Shown here: in pieces, positions 1 through 10,931 of the stretch
How the letters are laid out: the number at the start of each line of letters is the position of its first letter
How positions within the stretch are numbered: position 1 is the first letter of the stretch
From: Lepidostoma basale
Taxonomy: Eukaryota; Arthropoda; Insecta; Trichoptera; Lepidostomatidae
Assembly: GCA_022606425.2 (NCBI GenBank)
Contig: JAHDVF020001376.1
Span: 496,001 to 560,000 of the forward strand
Reading direction: 5' to 3'
Length of the DNA stretch: 64,000 nt
Program-made: the position numbers and the translations under genes
The notes under the pieces: model-generated
The model's input: the letters and a program-made list of their open reading frames with translations, nothing else
The model's database searches: none
Told to the model about the DNA's origin: nothing

Positions 1-352
1 TACTTTAAAAAAAACATTAATTAGATTTACAATTAAGCGTTAAAATTATATTTTAATTATTCAAGACATACATACCTTGCAGATTTCTTGTTTTTAAATG
101 TAAAACGGCGGTCCATCTTTGTATATATAACCCTTTATATTAATGGGATGGGCCCGGTGTATGTGGTATAGGGACCCTGAAAAAGATAAATATATTTTCT
201 TTAATACAATTTAATTTCTACTACCTGAAAACATGAAAGGATCTCTTTTTGTAGTTAAGTAGTAAGAGTTAAGAAAAGTATTCTAGTAATTTAGGCGTCA
301 TGTTTAACTGTGCACATTTTTGTATACATGTATGTAACATATAATATATATA
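1..352. other. AT-rich DNA, no feature recognised
   Basis: No coding, RNA or recognisable repeat signal was seen. The stretch is AT-rich with a short GC patch near 145-180. Confidence 0.4.
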
Positions 353-465
353 AGGTTCCCACCACCACCCGAGACTGTTATAGGACGCAGCGACGCCCTT
401 TCGTCAGTCTCGCTGCACTATCTAGGCCTGTTCCTTGTCCATCCGGGACTTACGTTAATTTAATT
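353..465 (-). repeat. Repeat Z, copy 1 (GC-rich dispersed repeat)
   Basis: Read on the minus strand, the block begins GTAAGTCCCGGAT, continues through GGGCGTCGCTGCGTCCTATA and ends CAGTCTCGGGT. The same order of blocks is found at 24712 and 41135 on the plus strand. It stands out by GC content from its AT-rich surroundings. Family unknown; no ORF or pol III box recognised. Confidence 0.55.
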
Positions 466-998
466 TAGCCTTTTCTTGGCATCAATCAAAAGGATGACTG
501 ACCACATTTAATCTATTCTTTTAACCTTATATATCTCCCGCGCGGCCTCACATCTCTTTATTATTAAATAAAATCAGAAGTAAATATTATATATAACACA
601 CCTTAAATTATAATAGTAAAAACATATTAAAATGATATAAAACACACATCAATACACAATATGACAAATATATAACAAACCAAATTTTATAACAGGAAGA
701 AGATAGGGTATGAGGGAGGCGGGAAAATGTAAAGTAAGAATGAATAAATTGGGATGGGATGGATGGAGGACAGGCTTCAGAAAGAGCAGAAATGAAATAA
801 AAAAATAGAAAAGTAGATCAAAACACACCCACCAAGGGGCAGTGTAGACTTCCGGTCAAACAAAACCAATTTAATAATAATAATAATAGTTCGCCAACCT
901 ACGATGCCAACTTAGGATGGCAAAACATTTGCCGGGACAAACTAATATAAATAAATTATGATACGTAATAGCAGCCTTTCAAATTTAAACATTTAATA
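466..998. other. Unannotated AT-rich DNA
   Basis: No ORF with coding character and no repeat shared with the rest of the window was recognised. A short GAT/GGA-rich patch lies at 710-790. Confidence 0.4.
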
Positions 999-1612
999 AT
1001 GTATTTAGGTAGTATGTTTACAAGAGATGGGCGAGTGGAGAGGGATATTGAAAGAAGGGCTGGGGCAGGCAAGAAAGTGAATGGTGCACTTAAAGTTGTC
1101 ATCGCAAACAAAAACCTATCCAAAAAAGCTAGAATGGCAGTGCACAATGGTGTTATTCTACCGACCCTTATGTATGGAAGCGAAGCATGAAACTGGCAAA
1201 AGAAAGATGAAAGTATAATATATGCAGTAGAAATGAGATCTCTTAGACGAATGTGTGGATACTCTGTGTATGATAGAGTGTCGAATGAAAATATAAGAAG
1301 TGAATGCGGTGCGAATGATGGTGTCATGAACAAAATAATGAAAGGATCATTAAGATGGTTTGAACATATGGAAAGAATGAATGAAGAAATAATGGTAAAA
1401 AAATTATATGTTAAGGAAAACGTGGCACGATCAAATAAATCAAATTTTGAATGTCGGCCATGTGAGGAGTCAGAGAAATCGACGCGCGTGCATGACACGA
1501 TGTATGAATGTTGAGGAAGCGAGAGAAATATGTCAGGAAAGAAAAGTGTGGCAGTCCATTCTTTCTGCCTACCTCTTCGGGAAGACGGCGTGATGGTTAG
1601 TTAGTTAGTTAG
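999..1612 (+). mobile_element. LINE-A 3' end (non-LTR retrotransposon ORF2 C-terminus), 5'-truncated, decayed
   Basis: Translation gives the post-RT C-terminal region of a non-LTR retrotransposon: YLGSMFTRDG, then AVHNGV..PTLMYGSEA, MRSLRRMCGYSVYDRVSN, MKGSLRWFEHMERMNEE, and the end region SILSAY. An in-frame TGA after GSEA and a frame change near 1420 make it non-functional. It ends in GATGGTTAGTTAGTTAGTTAG, the TTAG-repeat tail typical of this family. About 610 bp of a much longer element remain, as expected from incomplete reverse transcription. Clade (RTE-like or other) cannot be decided from this piece. Confidence 0.85.
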
Positions 1613-2255
1613 TAATGATAATATGTTATATTATTATATTATACATAAAATGAAGCTTTCTCCTTTAGCCTTTCCATTGTTCAATGTTATTCTCTCTCCT
1701 GTGTTTTCCGCTTCCCGTTCGGTTCACGTCTTTCTATTATCCCCAGCCCATAGTACCGTCTAGTGTCCTGTACTCGCTGATAAATCCTTTACAGCTCGCC
1801 TCCCCCAAGGATAATAGATCAGACATTAGGGGTAGCGAAGCGAACAGGAACCACCCTTCGGAAACAAAGCTGGAACTTGTTGCAACCAAGCAGCCTCCCT
1901 CCAGATTTTACATACATAATGAATTGTGTTACATAAAACATGAATATTACGATAATTTATATCCAGAAGTAAGCACTCTATTTTACATAAAAAGGAACTC
2001 AAAATTTACGTCTTATTATGGTGATGCTGTAAAGGATTAGTGATATTTACATAGCACTAAGAGTAACTTGATAACTTTCAAGGGGTGTTCAAATGGACAA
2101 AATATTTGATCATTTATCTATGAAAAAGGTTGCGACCCAAATCCTGTCAATAATCATATGAGAAGTTGTTTTATTAATAGGCCAAAAGAAAAATAAAACT
2201 AAAATCTACGAAGTTTTTTGATTTAAAAATTTATATCAATATTTTTTTCTGGAAT
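1613..2255. other. No recognised feature
   Basis: A 118-codon open frame (1684-2040, plus) is present but has no recognisable motif, no clear promoter and biased composition. I do not call it a gene. Confidence 0.35.
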
Positions 2256-2393
2256 AAGTAGATGCGTTTAAATATTTAGGTTGTATGTTTACAAAGGATT
2301 GGCGAGTGGACAGGGATATTGAACGAAGGGTTGGAGTAGGCAATAAAGAAAATGGTCATCGCAAATAAAAGCCTATCAAAAAAGCTAAAATAA
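2256..2393 (+). mobile_element. LINE-A internal fragment
   Basis: Contains TTTAAATATTTAGGTTGTATGTT, the degraded counterpart of the VYLGSMFTRDG coding segment, followed by the ERDIERR..GAGNK-like stretch and the 'CCTATCAAAAAAGCTA' block shared with the copies at 999, 34500 and 44795. It stops before MYGSEAW and has no 3' tail. Confidence 0.7.
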
Positions 2394-2452
2394 TTTTATA
2401 AGTTTATAGATATTATTAGGAATCTTGAGGTTAATCTTGAATATTAAGATTC

Positions 2453-2511
2453 CTTGAGACCCTATGCACCACGGAGGTGTGACAGGACAAAAAGAAGAAG
2501 AAGAAGAAGAT
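2453..2511 (+). mobile_element. LINE-B 3' terminus
   Basis: Matches the last part of the LINE-B copies at 43681 and 48733 (GACCCTATGCACCACGGAG, then TGTGACAGGACAAAAAG), ending in an AAG-repeat tail. Only the last 60 bases are present. Confidence 0.65.
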
Positions 2512-2604
2512 AGAGATTATTATATGGATTATATACGAGATCCTGAAAAACCTTTTTTTTAAATAGACATTTAAAGAGATGATAATAATTATGCAATGCA
2601 ATGA

Positions 2605-2637
2605 ACAGAAAATGGCAGCAAGCTACCGAAACCGGTC
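2605..2637 (+). other. Degraded hammerhead-like core
   Basis: Box CAGAAAA, then U, hairpin GGCAG/CUACC (imperfect), then GAA, palindromic ACCGGU and C. Related to the core at 15171-15202. Confidence 0.3.
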
Positions 2638-2990
2638 GAATATAAACACGAGTGGAAGCACACTAAATACATAATAATTAAGAAATTTTGTATAATTATT
2701 TTTTTTGTTTTCATTATTTGAAATGAACTTCTACCAAGAAACATCAATTAAAACATTTATTATGCAATGTTTTATTTCTCATTACAAAATTGTTAATGAG
2801 CACACCTCACACTAATTCTAAAGGACGATCAAAGTTAACTAGTACGAACATTACTATAAGACAAGAAAGAAAAATTATCTAAGGCTCCCATTTAGAAAAT
2901 GACCTATTTCAAATTTCATTATACAAAGCATTGAAAATGTATGAAGATATTCTGGGGGATATCAAAAGTAAGAAGAATATGAACAAGTTC

Positions 2991-3441
2991 TGAGTCTTCT
3001 TCTTTTTCTTCCTCAGCCTATTACCGTCCACTCCTGGACAAAGGCCTCCTCCATTCGCTTCCATGTCACTCTGTCCTGTGCAGACTACATCCAGGTTATT
3101 CCGACGTGTCTGTTCAGATCATCCTTCCACCGTAGTTGCGGTCGCCCTGCACTTCTCTTTGCCGTCCACGGTCTCTAATTCAGCAGTCTTCTTGTCCACT
3201 TTTCATCTGAGCTTCTGGCCTGCCCTTCTTCGTGACCTGCCCATTGCCATTATAGAGTCGCCACCCGGTGGATGATGTCCGTGACCTTTGTTTTTTCTCT
3301 CACCGTATGGTTTCTGACTCTGTTTCTTAGGCTTATTCCTAACATGGCTCTTTCTATGGCTCTTTGGGTCACTCGTAGTTTCTCGGCACTTTGTTTGGAC
3401 AATTTAACAGTTTCAAGACCATAAATACCAACTGGCAAAGG
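2991..3441 (-). mobile_element. LINE-C ORF2 C-terminus, decayed
   Basis: The minus strand reads VGIYGLETVKLSKQSAEKLR, VTQRAIERAMLGISLRNRV, then (other frame) a W.WAGH-like box, a KR..GRPQLRW box and W.RMEEAFVQEWTVIG, the usual C-terminal region of a group of non-LTR retrotransposons. Frame breaks and stops are frequent. A second copy on the plus strand lies at 61615-62085. Confidence 0.75.
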
Positions 3442-3982
3442 CCAAATTCAGAGTAGAGTTAAGTAAATATGTAACCAAATTGTAACTGTATAAAATTTAT
3501 GTAGATAAATATTTTTAAATGTCAATGTTTTTATTAGAACATTTGTTTAAGTAAGTATGTACTATTTTTTGTAAATAATTAAATTAACTTTGGAATTGAT
3601 AAATAACGCTATTTATTTTCCGCTAAAATATTAAATATCACGACATTTTTCGGAGGAGACCTTCATCTTCTGGCGTAAATATAATATATAACAAAAATCT
3701 GAACAAATAAACACTTAACTCTTTTGAAACTCATTTACATTTAAATTCAAAATGTTTTTACATGGACTAATTGCTTAAGAACTAATAATTATTTTGAACA
3801 GAAATAAACAGCGTTATTTTTCAATTATAAAGTGTACTACAATAGAATTTCATAGTTTTAATGCCTAAACTTATAATGAATCAAAAAAAAAAAAAGTTTA
3901 ATATTTTTTTAACGAATACATAGTATTGTAATGAAACTTCAAAATATATAATTTTTTGTTTTTTGAATGTATAAAAATATTT
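3442..3982. other. AT-rich DNA with one hammerhead-like motif
   Basis: Apart from the motif at 3642-3672 nothing was recognised. Confidence 0.4.
3642..3672 (-). other. Hammerhead-like core (degraded)
   Basis: Minus strand: box CAGAAGA, extra U, stem II GAAGG/CCUCC with one mismatch, GAA, AAAUGU (mutated palindrome), C. Flanking CGC and GUG can pair as a short stem I. Similar to the cleaner copy at 22576. Confidence 0.4.
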
Positions 3983-4560
3983 GTGAACGTAAGAAGGTCG
4001 GAATGGGGAATGTTGTATTACATAAAGCGATCGCTTAACCCAACCAATGACAGGTCATAAGTCATGTAAACGCCTCGACCACCATATTTTGTTTCCAAAA
4101 ACAATTTACATCTTTGTCTCTTTTGAGATACAAATTAATCCTTAAATGATTAACCCGCAATGGGTAAAATCCAGTATTTGTCTACAAGTATTTGTATAAA
4201 TTCAAAAAAACAAAAATGTTGTATAAAAACTGGTCCAAGTTAAAGCATAAAAATTTGAGAGTTTTCTCCAGGCGTTGTCTAGCAATGTATGATAATTGCG
4301 TAGCCTTTCAAATTGCATTAATAAGGTTTTCTGCTCAATGCTTACATTTAATCTTAATAGATGGCGCTAGTGTAGATGTGAAGTGTTTCTCAACATAGTA
4401 GCATTTATACATCTTTCAAAAATTTGTCAGACGTGGTGGTCGTAAGAAGGGCGGAATGGTAAATGACAGCTCATAAGTCCTGTAAACGCCTCGATCATAT
4501 TCGGTTTCCAAAAACAATTTATATCTTCGTCTCTATTGAGATACAATTAATCCTTATACT
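3983..4560 (+). repeat. Repeat E, two adjoining partial copies
   Basis: Signature blocks: GTCGGAATGGGGAATGTTGT, AAGCGATCGCTTAACCCAAC, CAATGACAGGTCATAAGTC, CATCTTTGTCTCTTTTGAG and ATACAATTAATCC, followed by ATCCAGTATTTGTCTACAAG. A second, diverged run of the same blocks, including GATGGCGCTAGTGTAGA and CAGACGTGGTGGTCGTAAG, follows from about 4204. Related copies lie at 24975, 31625, 32990, 33385, 59045 and 61095. Class unknown, probably a non-autonomous DNA element. The 68-codon ORF within is incidental. Confidence 0.65.
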
Positions 4561-5437
4561 CGTATAATTTTTAAATAATAAATCAATAAATTTAATCAAT
4601 AAATTTAATCAATAAATCCGATACAACTCCCCAGAATTTTGCCGCAATGATTTAACACCGTAATTTAGCTTAATTTTATCTTGAAAATTTTCATATTTCG
4701 TGTTTAACCAGGGAAATATACAATTTTCCATAGCAGTCCTTGATAACTATGCAAATCGTCTATCATTTTTCATTTCCGATTTCTTTCTTTTCCGGAATAA
4801 TTTTATGAATGCATTTTGTTTTTTTATGTTAAATTCTCTTAAACGGTTCTCGTATTTGAAATATGAAGCTTAAAAAAACATATTTCACCGCTACATTTAC
4901 CTAAATTATTTTCCTTTAAATAAAAAAATGTCCCATTACCGCTAAAATTAGAAATTTTATTTTAAATAGGTTACATGGTTAATTACGTTACTTTACCTGC
5001 GTAAAATGGTAACAATAAAATGTTATTACTTCCTAAAAATAACCAAAACGTACTTTTGTTAAATAGTTTTTTCTAAAAGGTTTTAATAATCCCCTTATTA
5101 CGTTTAGCACAGTGAAAGCTCGTGAATTGTTAAATTAGATTTCATTTCCGAAAAGGTAGGTTCGCCTTTATTATTTAAGATCCTTTAAAAATAATGTACA
5201 CGTACTCGTATATAATTTAAAACGTAAATTTAAAAATGCTTTTTATTATTATTTTACGATTTGAGTTACTTGAAATATTTTTGACAGTGGCATTTTTTTA
5301 TTTATTAACATTAGTATTGTAAAAAGCCTTGTTTTAAATTATTAATTTACCGTAAAAATGAAATAAATCAAATCCGAACTAGATTGAGAATGCCTTTGCA
5401 AGGCGAAAAAAATTGTAACAAATATTTGTATAATTTC
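4561..5437. other. AT-rich DNA, no feature recognised
   Basis: Only two footprint-like octamers (4557, 5203) were noted; otherwise low-complexity AT-rich sequence. A degraded repeat-F-like bit (GAATGCCTTTGCAAGGCGAA) lies at 5388. Confidence 0.4.
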
Positions 5438-5912
5438 ATATATACATACATACATACATACATATATACATACATACACACATACATACATACATACATA
5501 CATACACACATACACAAATACACACATACACACATACACACATACACTCATACACTCATACACACATACACACATATACACATACACACATACACACATA
5601 CACACATACATAGATACACACATACACACATACACACACATATACATACATACATACATAGATACATACATACATACATACATACATACATACATACATA
5701 CATACATACATACATACATACATACATACATACATACATACATACATACATACATACATACATACATACATACATACATACATACATACATGCATACATA
5801 CATACATACATACATACATACATACATACATACATACATACATACATACATACATACATACATACATACATACATACATACATACATTCATACATACATA
5901 CATACATTCACA

Positions 5913-5952
<40 letters not shown>

Positions 5953-5962
5953 TACATACATA
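5438..5962. repeat. (CATA)n / (CA)n microsatellite
   Basis: About 525 bp of tetranucleotide CATA repeat with CACA interruptions at the left and a pure CA run at the right (about 5908-5946). Long open frames here (MYVC... and IHTY... repeats) are products of the repeat, not genes. Confidence 0.97.
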
Positions 5963-6847
5963 ATTTAATACAATTAAATTTTTTTATTTACAATGAACTT
6001 CTACCATGTAATTTCAAATAACAATAAGGAAAATTCTTATATTGGAAGTACGAGTACTCGTTTATTGAGACATTATTTTTACCATTAACATTAACATTTG
6101 AAACATGTCACGAAAGCATAAAACACGGAATAATGAGAGCGCTGAAGGCTTTATTAAATATACACACGAAAACCCATGTCTTGTACAAAGTAGCACCTGT
6201 CAAAACTCTCACTAACCCTTGACGCCGAGGGGCGGCGAGGGCGGAAGGGTTTGCCATGGACAGGGAAAATAAATAATACTACTACAATATAAGAGCCTGT
6301 TACATAATTCAATTTTTGGGACCGCCAGGAAACTATGAAGACCTCATTGAACCAACAATATGTAAAAAAACAATTGCTTTAATTAATTGTGCTGTAGAGA
6401 TGAGATCCCTTAGATGCATGTATGATAAACAGATGTACGACAGATTTTTTTTCAAATAAAGTTATAAAAAACTATATTTTTAATATGATAACATACGAGT
6501 ATTCTTTTGTTTTTGAAAATTTGGTTTGGTTCATGTGGTGCTCCTGTTAATTTGGAGATATTTCGCGTATTAGTGAATTGTTTTGGTCAATTTAATTGTT
6601 GCCGCACTTTATAATAGTTAATTGTGACACGTAATACGTTTGTACTGTTTTGCTGTTAAAATTATATTAGTTTTATCGTTTTTATAAAGAATTTTGACAG
6701 GTGTAAAAATAATTTTTTCAATTGTTCCAATGACAATTTGAATAATTCCTTCAATATTATTTCAAAGTTCTTGCTGGTTAAGTACCTAATTACAGCTAAT
6801 TTAAAAAAACGGTGGATACGTGTAACATAAATTAAATAAACACAAAA
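5963..6847. other. AT-rich DNA, no clear feature
   Basis: Near 6790-6845 there is a partial duplicate of the SINE-D segment ACGGTGGAT..GTAACATAAATTAAATA, lying just 5' of the full copy. Otherwise nothing was recognised. Confidence 0.4.
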
Positions 6848-7245
6848 GTCCGGATCGTCCATGTCAACATGTGCAACATCGAAAAAAACATTATGTGTCA
6901 TTACATTATGTGCTAAATTAAAAAAAAACGACGGATTCGTGGAACATAAATTAAATAGACAATACCATCTAAAAAGAACATTTTGTGTTAAATTATTTTT
7001 ATTTTCTTATTTTATTTTATATCATTGTTGTTTATATTATTTATTTTAGATTTATTTTGTGGGTGTTGCACGATCAGAGTGTGCGCGGGAGATGCCTATT
7101 GGTGGCGATGAGGTTCGCAACCCATCACACCGCATCTCCCGCGGAGCGAAAAGAGAAGGATGGAGTGCCGCATCAATAAAAGTGTGACAGTCCGTTCTTT
7201 CTGCCTACCCTTTCAGGGAGATGGCGTAATGGTTAGTTAGTTAGT
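6848..7245 (+). mobile_element. SINE-D, copy 1
   Basis: About 400 bp with head GTCCGGATCGTCCATGTCAA, an AT-rich middle, a GC-rich foldback (7084-7143) and a tail GTGTGACAGTCCGTTCTTTC ... GATGGCGTAATGGTTAGTTAG that matches the LINE-A 3' end. Copies 2 and 3 are at 13671 and 40209. It encodes no protein of its own, so it probably depended on LINE-A machinery. Confidence 0.75.
7084..7143 (+). other. SINE-D foldback (predicted RNA hairpin)
   Basis: CGCGGGAGATGC (7084-7095) pairs perfectly with GCATCTCCCGCG (7132-7143). Inside, GGTG, GATG and GGTT pair with AACC, CATC and CACC around a CGC loop. Equivalent arms are kept in copies 2 and 3. Confidence 0.7.
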
Positions 7246-7599
7246 TAAAAAGTATATTGTACAACTTAAAAAACAATATTTTATAAAAAATAAATTAATT
7301 GTATAAAAACCGCAAAGAAGGAAATGAGAAAAACAAAAACATTCAATATCGGTGCTGTACACAATACATATTGAAAGCTTTTTCGTAGTAAGATCACGAG
7401 AGTACCGGCATCTCTTACCTGATTTGGCAATTATATCTTAAGTCCTTTATAAAAACACCTTTCTCTTTACTTTCAAGTCTGGGTCTCTGGAGCCGGAATC
7501 TATCACGACCTCTCGTCAAATAGCCATGTACGAGTATGTCATGACTATATGCTACATTTCTAGTCAAATTGCAGGCACCATATTACTCTTAATTTTATT
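7246..7599. other. No recognised feature
   Basis: AT-rich; one TACGAGTA octamer at 7529. Confidence 0.4.
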
Positions 7600-7790
7600 A
7601 TCAAATGATGATATCAGGAAGGAATGTAGAGCAGAAGAAAGGATTATGAAAAAAATTATGAAAGGATCACTGCGTTGGCTTGGACACATGGAACGCATTG
7701 ATGAAGAAAGAATGGTTCACGATGTGAATGGAGTACGGATTTGAGGAAGACTGAAAAAAACATGGCATAAAAAATCAATAAAATTAAAAA
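7600..7790 (+). mobile_element. LINE-A' fragment
   Basis: Encodes IRKECRAEERIMKKIMKGSL and RWLGHMERIDEERMV, the same region as LINE-A ORF2 (GVMNKIMKGSLRWFGHMERMNEERMV), then decays into AAA-rich sequence. Confidence 0.7.
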
Positions 7791-8091
7791 AAAATTTTTT
7801 TAGATGATAGTTTCACTATTATTTGCCTTGCTCATTATGTACATTCAAGTGGAGTTTTCTTTATTTTGTTGTTTTCTTTCAGACGTCTTTCTTTCTATGG
7901 AACTTCTACAGGATAGGAAGGGATGTGGCCTGTTTGGAACTTTTCCGCATTCGCCAAGTGATGAGGGAACCACAGAAACCTCACCAAGAGAAGTCGAACT
8001 ATTCGAGTAATCGGATAGGTCTTCCGTTTCACTAGAAGAGTGATCGGCTTTTGTTACAACACGGCAGTCATTCATCTAATTTAAAAGGTTG

Positions 8092-8240
8092 GAAATGTTA
8101 GAAATCGGAGGAAATGACGTAAGTGTATGACTCGCTGTATGAATGTGTAGGAATCTAGAGAGGTGTGACAGGATAGAGTAGTGTGACTCTCCATTCTCTT
8201 TACACACTCTTTTGGGGAAACAGCGTGATGGTTTGATGTT
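8092..8240 (+). mobile_element. LINE-A' 3' end
   Basis: GTAAGTGTATGACTCGCTGT, AGAGAGGTGTGACAGGATAG and CTCTTTACACACTC precede GGGGAAACAGCGTGATGGTTTG, the diverged 3' end also seen at 17270, 22285 and 30245. It sits about 300 bp after the fragment at 7600 and may be the same insertion, interrupted. Confidence 0.6.
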
Positions 8241-8394
8241 GTTGATGTTGCTTTAATTTATTATTTCCATAGTAAAGTACATTTGAATCGAATTAAGTTG
8301 AGCTGCGTTAAAAAATCTTGACATAAAAAGAAGAGTTTGTAACGCCTGTATTCGGACAGTGTTCACTCATGATATTGTGAGAGCCACAATTTCT

Positions 8395-8725
8395 AAAAAA
8401 AGTGCCAACAAGCTGAGAGTCATAGAGAAAGCAATGGATGATTTGACTGTGGTTCAGAGAGGGAAATGAGTACATACCAACCAGAACAAAGGTCTTCGAC
8501 ATCATCGAGGTGGCCGCAACCCTTAAGTGGCGATGGGTAGATTATGTCGCTCACGATACAGATGAAAAGCGAACAAAGCGATTGCTGTGGTGGTGCCCGA
8601 GGATGGTTTAGCTTGGAGTTGGGCGCCCACAGTTGCATTACACAGACGATATCTGAAAGAGTGCAGTAGAATATAGTAAAAATTACAAGGGGATGCCTAT
8701 GTCCATGAGTGAACAGAAACAACAG
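8395..8725 (+). mobile_element. Decayed LINE-C-like C-terminal fragment
   Basis: Plus-strand reading gives ANKLRVIEKAMDD, then IPTRTKVFDIIEVAATLKWR, WVGYVAHDTDEKRTKRLLWW and a GVGRPQL box, the order seen in LINE-C (KLRVTQRAIERAM, TKVTDIIHRVA, W.WAGH, GRPQLRW). Stops and frame breaks throughout. Confidence 0.6.
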
Positions 8726-8802
8726 GCATTAAAAAAACAGCATTTGATTTTGCCTTAGCAAAGCAAAACATTTCTTTCCTATAAAATTTTTGTGTTAAAA
8801 AA

Positions 8803-8978
8803 TTGCATTTTGTTTTTCACCACTATGCGGTTATTTTAATTGCCGACTAGTTTCGCTTGTACCCAAGCTTCCTAAGGGCTTCGTAATAACAGTTATTACA
8901 AATCCCTGGGGAAGCTTGGGTACAAGCGAAACTAGTCGGCAATTAAAATAGCCGCATAGTGGTGAAAAACAAAGTGCA
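8803..8978. mobile_element. Palindromic element with two hammerhead-like cores
   Basis: Left arm 8803-8872 and right arm 8911-8978 are near-perfect inverted repeats of about 70 bp around a 38-bp spacer. Each arm holds a core: on the minus strand 8845-8876 (CUUAGGA, A, GCUUG/CAAGC, GAA, ACUAGU, C) and on the plus strand 8906-8937 (CUGGGGA with the same parts). Consensus box would be CUGAGGA. The layout fits a pair of inverted Penelope-like terminal repeats, which is an inference. Confidence 0.6.
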
Positions 8979-9290
8979 GTGTTTTTATTTCTATTTTATT
9001 TTAAATATAAATAATACAAAAATTTATATAATTTTTTTATCGATTATTACTTATTTCAGTATTTGTATATTGTGTGAACATAACAATAAATTGGTAAAAG
9101 CGAAATTCTAGGAAACATACGGACGTTCAATGCTTACTAGTAGTACAATACGTGTATCGATTAATGGGCCATAAAGCAAATCTGGTTTTATCAGGGTTAA
9201 TGCTGTAATTCTAAATTGTAGGGTATTTTACATAGCTAATTTGTGTTAACTATCGCTCCCGTTGTAACTTCAACTAAATACATAAAAAAC
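8979..9290. other. No recognised feature
   Basis: AT-rich DNA without repeats shared within the window. Confidence 0.4.
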
Positions 9291-9727
9291 TAACTAACTA
9301 ACCATCACACCGTCTCTCCGAAGGGGTAGGCAGAACGAATGGACTGCCACACTTCTCTTTTCTGACATATTTATCTCGCTTCATACATCGTGTCATGCAC
9401 GCGCGTCGATTTCTCTGACTCCTCACATGGCGGACATTCAATTTGATTTATTTGATCGTGCCACGTTTTCCTCGGTCTTCCTCTATTTCTGGTTCCATTT
9501 ACATCGTTAATATATAATTTTTTTACCATTCTTTCTTCATTCATTCTTTCCATACGTCCAAACCATCGTAATGATCATTTCATTATTTTGTTCATAACAC
9601 CATCATTTGCACCGCATTCACTTCTTATATTTTCATTCGACACTTTATCATACACAGAGTATCCACACATTCGTCTAAGAGATCTTATTTCTACTGATTC
9701 ATTCTACTTTCATCCTTCTTTTGCTAG
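9291..9727 (-). mobile_element. LINE-A 3' end
   Basis: Complement of the LINE-A C-terminus: CTAACTAACTAACCATCACA tail, then the regions for SILSAYPFGE, NRGRPRKTWHDQINQ, MERMNEERMVKK and CGYSVYDKVSN. One block of the conserved region (HVRSQRNRRA) is frame-broken. It is truncated near MRSLRRMCG. Confidence 0.85.
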
Positions 9728-9752
9728 TTTATTTTATTATTTTATTTTTTTA

Positions 9753-9974
9753 TGTATACAACAGGTCGTTTGAACCCAATTACTGTATACAATATATTTT
9801 TTTAGTTATTATATTGATTCTCGTGACATGTGATAGGTAGCCAATCTATCGCCATTTTAATGTCACGTGAATTCTACACCAGACCAAAGACAATGTGACA
9901 ATACCACTGCCATCGCCGGGAATTGAACCCGGGGTCTTCAGTATGGAAGTCTTTCACCATTCTGCCACGAAGGT
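9753..9974 (-). mobile_element. SINE-S (tRNA-derived), full-length-like copy
   Basis: Minus-strand head ACCTTCGTGGCAGAATGG holds an A box (TGGCAGAATGG) and GGGTTCAATTCC a B box, as in pol III promoters of tRNA-derived SINEs. The body runs through GTGTAGAATTCACGTGACAT and AGATTGGCTACCTATCACAT to the end ACGACCTGTTGTATACATA. Same structure at 50025-50239 and, interrupted, at 59693-60350. It abuts the LINE-A copy on its left. Confidence 0.8.
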
Positions 9975-10027
9975 TTCAGTTCCATGCTTCGCTTCCATAC
10001 ATACTGTGAAAAAGGTCTTTCAGGACA

Positions 10028-10470
10028 TATTCTTCTTATTTTTCTTCTATCTTGCTCTATAGTCCTGAGTGGACCTCGGCTGCCTTCAAAAAGTTTCTCC
10101 AGCCGACCCTATCCCGAGCCCTATGGAAATCCTGACTCCCATCAGTTGTAGATCTTTCAGAACACCGTCCAGCCAACAAAACCGCGGTCTTCTCATGCTG
10201 CATCTTCCCTCCGGTCTTGTAAATGTCTACTGTGGGGGCGTTGATAGCTCTTCCATTCGCACCAGATATCCAGCCCACCTTTAGCGATGGTATTTGGTTG
10301 GTTGTTTAGTTTGTACAACTCAGAATTAGCCAGCGTCGGAATATACGAGTATTATCCTCGTGGACTGGACCAAAAAATCTCTTCCGGATTTTTCGCTCGA
10401 ACACTCGCAGCTTCTGGGTATCCACACTCAGCGTCCAGGTCTCCGGTCCATATATCACGACTGATCTTTT
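10028..10470 (-). mobile_element. LINE ORF2 C-terminal fragment (separate family)
   Basis: Minus strand: VIYGPETWTLSVDTQKLR, VFERKIRKRFFGPVHEDN, then IFRRW and VGWISGANGRA and the terminal RARDRVGWRNFLKAAEVHSGL-like block just before the AAG/GAA-rich end. This is the usual order for the C-terminus of a non-LTR retrotransposon ORF2. A six-base in-frame insertion adding Thr-Arg lies at 10344-10351 (see findings). Confidence 0.75.
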
Positions 10471-10769
10471 GAGTGTTTTATATATGTAAAGCTTTATTTT
10501 CTTCGATATATGGATGGAATTTAGACTGTTCTGGAGGCCGAAGTAGCGTGTTGACGCGCTGTTTTTGTGATGTAATCACCTCAAGGGTCAGAAAATCAGA
10601 AAGTCTTCAGTTGAAATTCGCTCAAGAGCACTGGCTACCTTGTTTCTGGGTGATCCACTAAGTGAATCCGTAATCACCAAACCGTCGAGCTAAACGTATC
10701 GCTCGAACGGGGAATTTTTTGTCGCGTGTGTTTTATGCTCTTGTCGACAATGGAGATTGGCAAACAGAT

Positions 10770-10931
10770 ATGGAACAACAAGACAACATTAAATTTCTGG
10801 TGAAACTTGGAAAAAATTATCGGTAAATTCATGAAATGTTAAAGGCTGTCTATGGAGTTAAGACACTGAAGAAAACTGCCCTTTTTAAGTGGATCAAGGG
10901 TTTTAGTGAGGGCTGTGAATATTACAATTGA
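10770..10931 (+). pseudogene. mariner-like transposase N-terminal fragment
   Basis: Reads MEQQDNIKFLVKLGKNYR, a stop (TAA), then IHEMLKAVYGVKTLKKTAL and FKWIKGFSEGCE before further stops. This matches the first helix-turn-helix region of mariner transposases (IKF.VKLGK..EI.EML..AYG...L....VF.W.K.F.EGRE). No catalytic domain follows, and it is not the same lineage as the element at 23289. Confidence 0.65.

Noticed and set aside
1684..2040. 118-codon plus-strand ORF as a gene
   Set aside because: No motif, start context, polyadenylation signal or splice signal tied to it; one ORF of this size is expected by chance over a window this long.
5342..5968. Long ORFs of MYVC and IHTY repeats on both strands
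   Set aside because: They are translations of the CATA/CA microsatellite in several frames at once; a four-base repeat keeps frames open without selection.
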